Origin: Torreya grandis
Lineage: Eukaryota > Streptophyta > Pinopsida > Cupressales > Taxaceae
NCBI GenBank assembly: GCA_037957365.1
Contig: JARHVA010000123.1
Location: 1,788,001 to 1,852,000 of the forward strand
Length of the DNA stretch: 64,000 nt
Reading direction: 5' to 3'
The notes beneath the pieces were generated by a model, which worked only from the letters and a program-made list of their open reading frames with translations, was not told where the DNA came from and did no database searches. Below, piece after piece: positions 47,590-58,204 of this stretch; the first letter of the stretch is position 1; each line of letters starts with the position of its first letter. The position numbers and the translations under genes were made by a program.

Positions 47590-48285
47590 AACGGTAGAAG
47601 AAAGTAAGCTACGAATGGAGAAATTGAATAGCATGAATGGTCACTTACGGTGTTATGGAAAGAAAGAGCAGGAAAAGAAAGATTGTTGGTTAGTAGCAGA
47701 TCAACATGAAGAAGTAGATGTTACAGGTGTTGTTGCACAGGATGCTTTGGATAAAGTTGAATCTTAGTTAATAGATTCTGTTGCCTCTTTCCATGTAGCC
47801 CCAAGTAGAGGGGTTGGTGAGCCTTGTCAGATTGTTGGCAAAGGGGAAGTGTTGCTAAAATTGTAGGCAGCCAACACATGGGTGTTGAAGAAGATCATGC
47901 AGGTCCCAGTCTTGAAGATGCGTCTAATTGCTTCAGGAAAGTTGGGTGATGAGAGATGCACAAGAACTCTCACAGCAGATGCACTTGAATTAGCGGGTGG
48001 TAAGAAAGTAGGTATCCTTTATCTATCTACTTATATTACTGATTCTTCTTCTATTGCAAGGATGTGGCTTTGTAGGCTTGGTCACATGAGCAAGAAGGAG
48101 ATGTATGTTCTTAAGTGGAAGACAGATGTATTTGATAAACTTAAGAACTGGAAAGCCTTGGTGTTCTTGGAGGAGATGATGGACAGAGACCACTGGATGA
48201 GGCTAGATACTTCTAAGTAGGGCAGTTTAGACATGGGTTTTGATTCAAAGGAGCTCGTAGGTAAAAAGTCATCACTCACAGGTGA
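47590..48285 (+). pseudogene. Tandem copia unit 2: gag-protease-pre-integrase remnant
   Basis: Same layout and same deletions as unit 1: EESKLRMEKLNSMNGHLRCY, knuckle remnant GKKEQEKKDCWLVA, a stop at the SW of the protease site, VLKKIMQVPVLKMRLIASGK, GGKKVGILYLSTYITDSSSI, LCRLGHMSKKEMYVL, LEEMMDRDHWMRLDTSK then stop. 112 codons at 47882-48220 are open. It differs from unit 1 at scattered bases only. Confidence 0.8.
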
Positions 48286-48560
48286 ACACAGTTACCGGCA
48301 TCGGTCAAGAGGAACTGACATCGAATAGACAAGTGCTGATGTCGATCATGTGTAGACCAGAGCCGGTGGTGTCGGGCAGGGTAAGATTGACGTCAGTCAG
48401 GAGGACCGATGTCGATGACAGTAAGACCGACGTCGGTCAAGACGACCGATGTTGACAAAAGATAGACACTGATGTCGGTGGGGTCGGTAGTCATGACAGG
48501 CGCATGGAATCAACATCGATCAGATGCAGAATGTGTGGTGATCAAGGTCGGTCACTGTAA
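48286..48560 (+). repeat. CGACGTCGG-type motif cluster, unit 2 interior
   Basis: About ten copies, among them an exact ACCGACGTCGGTC at 48426-48438. It is longer than the unit 1 cluster by some 60 bp (48405-48465), consistent with gain or loss of motif units. Confidence 0.7.
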
Positions 48561-48659
48561 CAAATTTTGGGCAGGCAACAAGCTGTCAAGGAGTCTCAAA
48601 TGCCCATGGGGAGGACTGAAAGTGCAAGTAAGCCTCAAATTCATTGTTCCTCTTTATAC

Positions 48660-49548
48660 TAGTTGCTAATTGTAGAGCAGGAAGGATCCAAGAAACAGTG
48701 GGAGCATGGCATGAATAGGATGCAGGACCAAACAAGAGATTTGGTAGGGTTGCCAGCCGGTATGAAAGCACTGAGACAAATGGATACCTTGGTTAAATAA
48801 TAGAGAGAATGGACACGTGAGATGGAAGGCTAGGTCATATGGTCTTGAGGAAGCTACAAGATAGTGGGATAGGGATGAGAGGTGGTACCAGGTGGATGAC
48901 AAAGGAGGGCTTTAGTCAATGTCAGTATAACCATTATGTTTGTCCTACCAGGTGGATGATGGTCACAACATTATCCTGTTACTGTATGTGGAGGATGAGT
49001 TTGGTGCAGGTTCAGACATATAGGGTTTTGTTGAGCTAAGGGTAAGGTTAGTTCAGTGGCATGTCATGAAGGATTTGGGAGCAGCAAAATTCTTTGGCAT
49101 GAGAGACATGGAAGATCACTGGTTGATTTTGTCTCCAGTGGGAGTTGATGTGAATCAGGTGTTGGCGAGGTTCATTATGTAGGATGCATAACTGGAGCAC
49201 ACCAAGGGCTGGACAGTTCAGTGTCCAAAATCACATGAGGTCTGGCATAAACCTGAGTTTGCCCAAGCAATGGGTTTTATTAGAGAGTTGGAGCCAATTC
49301 AGGGAAGTGGGTTCCTAGGTATTTGAGAGGGACCAGTAGCAGGGATTCATGCTATGCAGGGTCAGGACTTTACTACATGGGTTTGTAGGTTCAGATGTGG
49401 TAGGTTACTCGGATGACAAGAGGTGCACCACAGGGTGTGTGGTGGGTGGTCTTCAAGGTTGAGATTGAAGAGGGATACAAGCTAGGATACAAATTAGATG
49501 AGGTATAGGTATAGGTACAGTGCAATTGTTTATCTCCAAGTGGGAGAT
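48660..49548 (+). pseudogene. Tandem copia unit 2: RT and RNase H remnant
   Basis: Same pieces as in unit 1, with LLYVEDEFGAGSD at about 48979-49017: the first catalytic Asp of RT is Glu here as well. RNase H start GSDVVGYSDDKRCTTGCVV follows. Ends at polypurine tract 49538-49548. Confidence 0.8.
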
Positions 49549-50710
49549 TGCTAGGTTATGGAGCTAAAAGCTTCACTGATGCAGACATTGGAGGAGGTTA
49601 CTAAAGTGTCACAGACACCGGCGTCAGTCAGGCCAATCAATGTTGGCAGGATTAGATAGGAAGAGCAATCGACGTCGATCAGAGATCAAATGACATTGGT
49701 CACCTCCAGGCAAACAGGGACCGACGTCGGTCTCCTATGCAGTTTGGAACTGTGAGTGTTACGGATAGTTAGTTAACAAACCAGTTGTTTGCATGATGAG
49801 AGCCAATTTTAGACTCAAAGATGTGGATCTAATTATTGTAATTAGGTGTCTAATTATTGTTTGCATGAGATCTATATAATAGACGCATGGGCTATATTGT
49901 AAAGTGTTCTAGTTTGAGTTGAGAAAAGTTAGCTCCTTCTGTGTGTGAAGTGAGCAAGGGTGTTCCTCCTAGTTCCACAGTAGTGCCAAGTGTGGGTGCT
50001 GGTTTTGGAGAATCAGAAGGGTTCTTCATGTATGTAGGATCTTGGTCAGCAAGTGTGCAAGGCCACATTTAGAGATCTACATGGTAAGTAAGATCATTGA
50101 TCTGCAAGTGTATGTGTGTGCAGGGTTTGCAGGTGTACAGAACTAGGTTGATCTGTAGGTGGCAATAAAATCAAGGTGACAACAACCCAATAGGGAGCAG
50201 GATCAGGCAGGATCTACTTGGAGTATGGTGTGTACTCGATTAGAGAGCAAGAGAGGAAGGCAAGGTAGTTCCTTCCATAAGTAAGATCATTTGGGTTGCA
50301 GGTTGTTGCAGTTCTTAGGAGATCTACTTGAAGTATGTTGAGTACTTGTTGGAGTGCGTGGATCACTTGTGGAGTGCATGGAGCACTGGTGTACTGGCAG
50401 TAGTGGATACTGACTGGTTGGAGGTGAACACCAACTCTATGTTTGTGTTGTGTGTTGGGACCGTAAGAGAGAGAGCTTTGAGGAAAGAATTACTGTACAC
50501 TTGAGGTGTGGGAAGCCTCTGAGAGGTGTGAATAAGAAGTGGCATCTTCTTTATTGTATTCTTTTCTGGATGAATATTAAAACAAGTTGTGTATTGTCTC
50601 TCATATTCTGTGTTGTTTCTGGTTTCTAGTTACTTGTTACTTCTGGTTTAATTCCACATCTTAAGTTTCTTGTATATGGTAATCAATTGTGCTTCCACGG
50701 GTTCCTAACA
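49549..50710 (+). repeat. Tandem copia LTR3
   Basis: 1162 bp. TGCTAGGTTATGG to GGGTTCCTAACA. Exact ACCGACGTCGGTC at 49720-49732, TATA box at 49873-49881. Followed by CATGC. Confidence 0.92.
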
Positions 50711-52681
50711 CATGCCTAAATCATGCTCTACAAATTTTATATCTTAATGAGCTTGCTATCTTAAGATATAGGTCTTTAAAGTTGAACTTGTAGAGTGGGA
50801 TGTGTACGGGGATGCCACGTTAAAGCTACAACAAAAATCCATTTGAATTCAAATATTCCAAGGATGAATGCACAGATGAAAAGTGTCTAAATATTAGAAT
50901 CTATCTTCAAATCTAATGGTAAGTAGGTGATCAATGATGTCAGTGGATATTGAAGATCTAATGGAACACATTTGATCATGTATCAAAGATCAATGGTGAG
51001 CATCAAGTTAAAAGGTTAGTGGATCCTAAGATGAACATGCAGATGATAAGCATCAATATCTCAGGTACCTAAAAAAAGATGTAATAGTGCATAGTGACTG
51101 ACAAGGCTTATGGGACCAAAGAGATCAATATAGTGGATTTAATCATACTAAATTAGATCAACTATAAATGAAAAGTCAAAAAATCAATAGATCTCAAAGA
51201 TGAATGAGAAGCTACCAAGTGTCATCACTATGGCAACTATCAGGTAAGTTAATGGTACATATTTTATCCATGCAAAGGGAGATCTACAATGTGCATGAAG
51301 TCAAGGAGTTAAAGAGATGATAGTAGGATCTTGAGAATGAATGAAAAGCTGACAAATGAAACAATTTGAGAAGGCTCAGATCAATATCAATGGTCATTGT
51401 TAAAGTTTGAAAGTTAAAAGACTTCAATGGAAAGAAAACGTGACCTAAGGTCAAACCAAAGAAAATATTTCAAGGGAATGCCACACAGGTAGACACATTG
51501 GATAAAAGATCTCACCACCTCGATTAGGTAGAATATATAAATGCAAGATCAAATGTGATCTAAGTTACCAGGAGAAGACCTTGCAAAGCCATCTAACACT
51601 ATTAAATTCCTATAAAAATTTTAAAGAGCTTTTAGACGTAGGTTTTACATCTCATTGAGATTCAAGAAACCTTATCCTATGGATATTCATTTGTAATCAT
51701 AACTATATGAAAACCAATAGGGTGATTGGTTTTCATCCATAATAGATCTATATTCAAGATTTATAAGCAATGGCAGAATGGTGAATGCATAAGGAAAGTT
51801 AGAAATAACATCAATGAGCAGGATCAAGTAACTACCTAATGATGTGAATAACATCAAGCATGTTTGAGGAAGATGGTGAAGGACATTAATGTAGAGGATC
51901 TTGAAAAGGATTCATGCAGCAGTGGGCATTACTTCTTACAACTAGTCTTGATCTTCACATTCACCATCATGTCAGAGAAAGATATAGTGATATTAATTAG
52001 GGAAAATCTCAAGAAGGATTATGGTGGTGGTTATTCTGAGTGGAATTGGGCTCATTAAATACTATCTTTGGACTCTTGATTTGCATCCTTCAGCTTGATA
52101 TGGTGAAGCTCTACCAAAATCACTTTGTAAAACTCTTTTGAAAAAATATAAGACATCTTAGATTCTAGTTGAATTCTAAGTGTGCTTTATTGAAGTTTGA
52201 TTTATAGTGTATGCTTCATATTCATCATTTTATGTCCTTCATGTATCTTTCTTCAATTCTATTAGTTTCTTGCAGGTTGTTTGAAGTGTTAGCTAGTGAG
52301 GTTCCCTTGAAGTGTCATAAGTACATAGTGTTTTTATTAAACCTATCTCTTTCTATCCTTCAAATTACAAGTCTCTTTTCGACCTTCATATAAAATACTC
52401 ATGTTTGTAACCTTGTCATAGAATCTTATCAATTTTTTTCCTAATTGGATTCATTAGTAGTCATAAAAGTGTCTTCCCTTTCCCTTTTCATTGGAATAAG
52501 TATATGTTTAGGAAAACAACTATATTTTCATATCAAAGGATCAAGCCTCGTTAAAAACCCTAGAGCTATAACCAAACATTAGGTAACCCACAACCTAAGG
52601 TCATTCCCATGTTGGACTAGGTTTGGGTAGAGGACTTGAACAATCCTTTGCTCATCGAGGGTGAAGCCTAATCCTCCAACA
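50711..52681 (+). repeat. Gypsy 3' LTR, right piece
   Basis: Aligns with about 34216-36300. It has a deletion relative to the 5' LTR near 52055 (the 35545-35620 segment is missing). Ends CCTCCAACA, then AGTAT. Confidence 0.85.
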
Positions 52682-52686
52682 AGTAT
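52682..52686. repeat. Target-site duplication AGTAT, right copy (gypsy)
   Basis: Matches 33818-33822. Confidence 0.88.
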
Positions 52687-52990
52687 AATATGCTTCATGG
52701 GAATTATTACATCCTACAATTCTTAGATAAATGCTTGGGTTTATAACACTTTGAAGATAGAATAAAGCTTGTGCATCCAATTTTATTCATCCATTTTTGT
52801 TCTTTTTTGATCTTGTGTCAAGGTGATCTAATATTAAGGTGCTGTTTACCCATGAAGAACATTATCCCAAACTCATTTTCATAAAATAATTATATTTAAC
52901 TTATTTCTCCAATACTCAAAGTTGTCACATTTAAAAACAAGAATATTCATGAAAGTGGAATTCACTGAAGCCATTGATTCTTTTGATAAT
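52687..52990 (-). pseudogene. Copia A gag, N-terminal part
   Basis: Minus-strand ATG at about 52975 gives MASVNSTFMNILVFKCDNFE then YWRNKLNIII, the usual start of copia gag, which begins with a motif binding a Tyr-Trp pair. TLTQDQKRTKMDE and NWMHKLYSIF follow. About eight stops. It is separated from the rest of gag (33822 downward) by the gypsy element, whose target duplication lies in this frame. Confidence 0.75.
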
Positions 52991-53017
52991 GGCTTGAAAC
53001 CCTGATTAATCTTTCTT

Positions 53018-53038
53018 GAACCTGGTTCTAGTACCAAA
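53018..53038 (-). promoter_or_regulatory. Copia A primer-binding site
   Basis: Minus-sense TTGGTACTAGAACCAGGTTC next to the right LTR, a decayed Met-type site (TTGGTATCAGAGC in relatives). It shows that 53040-53823 is the 5' LTR. Confidence 0.75.
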
Positions 53039-53039
53039 T

Positions 53040-53823
53040 TAAAGTTTTGAATATATAGAGGGAGTGAAAATCAGCTCTTAATTAATTTAAAATTGAGGCT
53101 ATATATCAACTAATTTATCTTAGAACCATTAATTTTTAATATAACAATGTTGTAAGTGAGATTGTTGACTAGAAATTATACAAAATAACTTCAAATATGA
53201 AAACACATGCTTTCTGGTATTAATTACTATAAACATAATAAAATCAAAGTTTAAACATGCAAACAAGTCTCCCATTTAGAATAATTTCACCACACTCCCT
53301 TATGGATAATTCTTATTAATAAAAAAGTGCTAAAAATAATCTTGATACAATATAACTTGCATGACAAACTATTTCAAGAAAAACATAAAGTAAAAATAAA
53401 TAAATAAATTAAGTTTAAAACTAAGTAATATATATTTACATTTTTAAAAAAATACTTGTAACTAGAAGTATACTAAAGCAAAGACTAAAGTAAACAAGGT
53501 TGACTTATGTTCAAGACAAGGTCAACATGCAAGAAGCCTTACTCAAAAAGTAGTCAAATCATGCAACCAAATTAGTGATGGCATCACAATTTTATTAAAT
53601 AACATTAAAAATCATCCCCACCTTTTGGGAACTCATTTGAGCACCCAGATAATGAAATAGACTTAGCTGATAGTTCCAATTATTATATATATATCCAAAA
53701 TTGATTAAAAAAAATTAACTTAGGACATAAATGAGTTAAATAACCTTCCTAAAAAAATAAAACATAAAATAAAATAAATCTTACGATAATAATAAAGTGT
53801 CCAAATTAACGTCATACTCAACA
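53040..53823 (-). repeat. Copia A 5' LTR
   Basis: 784 bp. Element-sense start TGTTGAGTATGACG at 53823, end CTTTA at 53040. Uninterrupted version of the left LTR. Confidence 0.82.
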
Positions 53824-53828
53824 AGCTC
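53824..53828. repeat. Target-site duplication AGCTC, right copy (copia A)
   Basis: Matches 22542-22546. Confidence 0.82.
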
Positions 53829-54226
53829 TTCCCAAGTTAGGGAGTTAAATGGGGAGCACATCACCTTTTCATTACCAACTTTGTATACAATAAGATATTT
53901 CTCAAATGTGGGTGAATAAGAATGATCATTTACATTTTCATACAGAAAATTATCATCAAAACTTTAAAAATATTTTCTTGGAATCCAAACTCCATGATGT
54001 TGAATATCAATAACTTCTTCTTGATGATTGCTCATTATCTCTTTTTCAAAAATTTCTACATGGTTATACTAAACATTATCACTTATCTCTTATTCAATGG
54101 TATGAAAATTATTATGCTTGAGATTTGTTTCATGTTCTTGGAAGGAGGCTGAAAATTGATTTTCAATCCGTTCTTCTATGACTTCTTTTTACTTTTTCTC
54201 TACCTTATACATGTTTTGAAGTGGGA

Positions 54227-54230
<4 letters not shown>
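53829..54230 (-). pseudogene. Unknown acidic ORF, upstream half
   Basis: Minus-strand reading: KEVIEERIENQFSASFQEHE, EIFEKEIMSNHQEEVIDIQH, HGVWIPRKYF, SYSPTFEKYLIVYKVGNEKV and FNSLTWEE, then the copia A insertion. Three stops. Rich in Glu, Asn and His; no known domain. It continues at 22546. Confidence 0.45.

Positions 54231-54260
<30 letters not shown>
54231..54260. repeat. (AT)n microsatellite
   Basis: Pure AT run. Confidence 0.95.
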
Positions 54261-54263
<3 letters not shown>

Positions 54264-55700
54264 TTGTACAAATCCATATAAATATTTCCAAACTTGTACT
54301 CTCTTGGGATCATCAATAATATCTAAATTGGATATTATTTTAAAGAGTATATGAAGAGGAAAACATTTCTCACCATATTATAATTTACGAGAATATAATT
54401 AGCCCTTAATTCAGGATCCTCTATGATTTTTGAATTATTTTTTTCTTCTGTTTTCTAACAACTATTAGTGCTGCTAATTTTTACAATTAGAAATCAGACT
54501 TTGGGAAATGATAGAAAAGCTAAAAATATAAAAAATACAGGATGTGTTCCATCTTTTTCATGGTTCAATAGAATATTAAATCTCATTTTGAAAGGGGAAC
54601 AATCTCTTCAAATTTTAGAAATCAAATGCAATGTTAAATCCCCAACAGTGCCCAAAAAATATTGGAAAAAAATGTCTGTTAGGCTTTTATTTATTTTATG
54701 ACATCTAACAAGCAATGATAAAAAAATATATTAGCAATAAGATAAATAACCTTTGAGATGGTGATTTTCCTCTATATTTGAGAGGGCCATCTCCCTCGTA
54801 TGGTTATGGGTCTTTGGGATTTTTGTGTATTTTTAATTGGAAATCACAAAAAAGAACAAAATTAAGAAATGGTGAAAGGTGAAAATGGGAGAACAAAGGA
54901 GGAGGTTGGAGGTGAGAATGCTAAATCCATGATGGAATAAACTCAAAGAACCATCCAAATAAATTGAATTTAAATGAAGTGGATGGAAATTATTCCAATC
55001 ACATGAAAATGGAATTATGAGTAGCAAATATATAGAACAAATAGCTTTTCACATAAGCACAAATTATCCTAAAAAGTAATATTGGGCACACTTGGTACAA
55101 ATCCCATCCATGGAGTTTTCAACACATAGTTTGTAAACACTAAAAGTTACACACAACATGAAAATTATAAAATTTAAATGGCCTGTCTCTATCTATGAAT
55201 AATAATGCGAATTTCACAAATAAAGAGCATCAAAACTCACAAATCCAAAGAATGATTTCACCAATTTTATTCTACTCTACTAACAAATATATAAAAGTAT
55301 ATTCAACACACAAAGTTTCAACCAACCTCTCCCCAAGAGATTAAAAGAAAAAATACCCCCCCTTTGTTACAATAACCATCTCTCCTATTTATAACACATG
55401 AGAGGATTGAAATGACCTTTCGTATTCTTATAACTATTTTTTCCAAAATTCATATTTTATTTTTACATTCACCATTATTTTATATTAAATTGACTTAAAT
55501 ATTACAAAAATATAAAGTATTGACTTAATTAAAGCACCAATCTGGCCCACTAAGCTTTATCAATTGAGTGGTAGAGTTTGTAAATAGTAAACACACTTAT
55601 TCATAGTCCCACCATCTCTATGCCACATAATGGCATTTGAAACTAGGTCCTATAAAGGGACATTTGCATGAAAGCTAAGAAGTGAACCCATCTAGATAAG
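54261..55700. other. AT-rich stretch, no gene seen
   Basis: Only short frames. A 77-codon plus frame at 54468-54701 has no recognisable motif and no partner elsewhere in the window. Confidence 0.5.
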
Positions 55701-56560
55701 TCTCTAAGGATCAAATATTTCACTTCATTAGATTTTTCATTGCTAGCTATCCATTACTTCGAAGGGAGCCAAAATGGAGTCTAGACATGGAAGATATATA
55801 AAAATGGAGAAGTCACACCTAGGATGATAATGAGGTACTACTAGAACAAAATTTATAACTCTCTGTATTACTATTAAAATTGGTCTCTAAGGATCAAATA
55901 TTTCACATCATTAGATCACTCTTTGCAAGAGTTTTCCAACTCTTCGAATGAGAGCCAAAACAAAGTCTAGATGCAAAAGATATAGAAAAAACACATATCT
56001 ATAGTTTTACCTTTGTATTATGGTGCATGTTTCAAGCATGGTGAACCTAGAGTGCTTGTGAATTTGGGTCAACTTGAGTCCTAGGGTGTGCTTCTTATAA
56101 ATCTCGGCTTTGATTTTACATAAAATATATAAAGTTTTGAACCTTGAAACTTTTGAAAAAGATGGTATGTGTAATGAGCACAAATTATGGGAACCATTTT
56201 TTTTGGATTTTGACAAAGTTTAATTTTGGGTGAGGTAGATAAATGCATTTGGTGTGCCCATGAGGCTTAGCCCTTGGCACTAATGTTCCAGATCATTGTT
56301 TAAATTTTACACAATATATGTGAAGTTAGGAACTTTTAGCCTTTAAACAAAGATGATCTTTTGGATAATATGTTTACATCACTTTCAATGAGAGTGTAAA
56401 TGGAGTTTAGATGTGAAATATATGATAAAATAGAAGAATTGCATTTTCCATGCACTAGAGGTGCAAATTGTACATGATTTTTCCATTCGAATTTTACAAA
56501 AAATATACAAAGTTTGAGACTTTTAACCTTTAGACAAATATTATAAATGGGATAATATAT
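55701..56560. repeat. Diverged tandem repeat, unit about 185-220 bp
   Basis: TCTCTAAGGATCAAATATTT occurs at 55701 and 55884. The block GAGAGCC..AAATGGAGTCTAGATG, followed by an AAGATATA-like stretch, recurs near 55766, 55951 and 56391. A TTTTACAxAAAATATAxAAAGTT block recurs near 56110, 56305 and 56490. Spacing is about 185 to 220 bp. Copies differ strongly, so the array is old. No frame and no LTR ends. Confidence 0.55.
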
Positions 56561-58148
56561 TTCCAAAACTTATAGACTTAATAATATCACAATATTACTT
56601 GCATTAATATAAAATATTATAAGAATACTTCTAGACTTAATAATATCAATAATGGTAACAATATTTCCAATAAATACCCAAAAATAATGTCAAAATCAAC
56701 CTAAAATAAAAGGCAAAATGGGACTTTATAGGTATAATCCACAATTTCTTTGTTATAATTAATAAATATGCATCCCTTAAAACTATTTATAAATATAGAA
56801 AAATATGACTATTTTACAATAAATTACCTTGATTAACTTAATCCTAGATTCCTGTGATATTAGGTCGGATCCACTCAAAACCTTTTCAAGAAAAAACTTT
56901 CCTTACTATCATTCTGCTAGAAGATATGTTCCTTTTTCTAGTTCCCTAGATTGGTACTCCTTAATTTATTCTCCATGGTTCATGCATCCTCCTTCCTGTT
57001 GACTATGATTCATGTTTCATATCAACCAAATTACTTCCATCAATACATGTCAAGACTTGGGAGGTTCTTCCAATCCAAGTACATATATGTAACCACTTCC
57101 TTATGTGTCATTGAGCCTAATGGCACTCTGTTGGATTTTATCAAAATTGTGCTCTTGATTAATTTTCTTATTTATTACACTTTGTGAGTTTATGTGTTAC
57201 TCATCCAAAAAATGCATGTCTTTTTAATTCCAAGTACTAATACAATAAAATGCACACTTTTATACTTTGTCATAATTATAAGCCAATAACTCTTACAAAA
57301 ATTTTGGTAGCATAAAAATATAAATAATAAATTGATAACAATAGCAAGTAATCATACACATTATTTGTGAAAAAAAGGATCAATAAGCAATTGTAATCTA
57401 TAAACAAAATTTCCCCAAAATGACGTAACCAAAAAAAAAAAAAAAACAAACAATAAAAAAAGAAAAGATTCACAAATTCATGCTCTAAAACACAACATAT
57501 AAATAAGATAGCTAAGAGGCTTGCATTAATCCCCTTCGCTTAATAAATTTTTTTTTTATAACTCTTAGGTATCTCCTTTGATAAAATTTAAAAAATTAGT
57601 TGACAAGGAAAATTTTATATTTCAATAGACAATCCAAAAAACCCATGTCTAAAAAGATGACAAGTATCCTTTTTCATGAGACTTATTTCCTTTTCCTAAA
57701 ACCTAATTTTCCTCTAAGTATCTCTTGAAGTTTCTAATCTTGATTATGGTTTAACTAGGTATTTTAGACACTAATTTTGGTAAAATACCATTTTTCATTA
57801 TGTCTTTTCCCTGTTTTATCCTATTTATCGACACTTTCTATTCTGCACTAAGAGTCTCTTTAACCTTTTATCCTTATAGATGTCTTAAATATTCAATTAA
57901 GTTTATCTATTTTCAACTTTGAGCTTTATTCAATTTTTTTTGAGTTTTTTGACTTCATTTTAGACACTTCTTTTAGAGATAAATTTTATGGTTACATGTG
58001 AAGTACCAATTCTTCCATAAACATATTTGGTGACTCGTCAAATTTATACTCTAAATTTTTTTATGGGTTTCTCCCAAATTGGCATGATTTCCCATACCAT
58101 TACTTTAGCTTATTACAATTTTCCATGATCGGCCTTTGTGTGTCATGT

Positions 58149-58150
<2 letters not shown>
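56561..58150. other. AT-rich stretch with a poly(A) run, no gene seen
   Basis: A run of about 18 A near 57429-57446, then A-rich sequence. Minus strand therefore shows a poly-Phe frame (57276-57473) that is an artefact. Nothing else recognised. Confidence 0.5.

Positions 58151-58201
<51 letters not shown>
58151..58201. repeat. (TA)n microsatellite
   Basis: Pure TA run of about 25 units. Confidence 0.97.

Positions 58202-58204
<3 letters not shown>

Larger units (their letters stand above)
43175..50710 (+). mobile_element. Tandem copia: three LTRs, two interiors
   Basis: Plus-strand Ty1/copia element with the order LTR1 (43175-44316), interior 1 (44317-46320), LTR2 (46321-47501), interior 2 (47502-49548), LTR3 (49549-50710). 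One CATGC target-site duplication surrounds the whole array, so it occupies a single insertion site. Each interior begins with a Met-type primer-binding site and ends with AAGTGGGAGAT, the polypurine tract. Each interior is only about 2 kb and keeps gag, pre-integrase and RT/RNase H scraps but lacks the integrase core. The two units are very similar. Unequal recombination between LTRs of two copies is the simplest origin. Confidence 0.92.
33823..52681 (+). mobile_element. Ty3/gypsy element with extra RNase H, holding a nested tandem copia
   Basis: Plus-strand Ty3/gypsy element inserted in copia A gag, with TSD AGTAT. 5' LTR 33823-36300 (2478 bp, TGTTGG to CCAATA); 3' LTR 42783-52681, whose own length is about 2358 bp once the copia at 43175-50710 and one CATGC are removed. 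Interior 36301-42782: gag, protease, an archaeal-type RNase H, RT, RNase H, integrase, in one broken frame. No chromodomain seen. Gag sequence and the double RNase H point toward Tat-like non-chromoviruses, but RNase H placement differs from the Ogre layout. Confidence 0.88.
22547..53823 (-). mobile_element. Copia A: Ty1/copia element, outer layer of the nest
   Basis: A minus-strand Ty1/copia element broken by two insertions. Right (5') LTR 53040-53823; Met-type primer-binding site just inside it; gag start 52687-52990; then the gypsy element; gag-pol remnant 33822 down to 30200; left (3') LTR 22547-30186, itself interrupted by copia B. The LTRs, without insertions, are about 784 and 828 bp and clearly related (compare 22560-23020 with 53045-53520). 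LTR ends in element sense are TGTTGA and CTTTA. TSD AGCTC. The proteins are very degenerate. Confidence 0.82.

Noticed and set aside
55550..55600. tRNA-like stretch (ATTGAGTGGTAGAG)
   Set aside because: It resembles part of a tRNA D-arm/box A, but there is no acceptor stem, anticodon arm or box B in the following 80 bases.
57276..57473. Minus frame rich in Phe and Tyr
   Set aside because: It is the reverse reading of a poly(A) run and AT-rich DNA.
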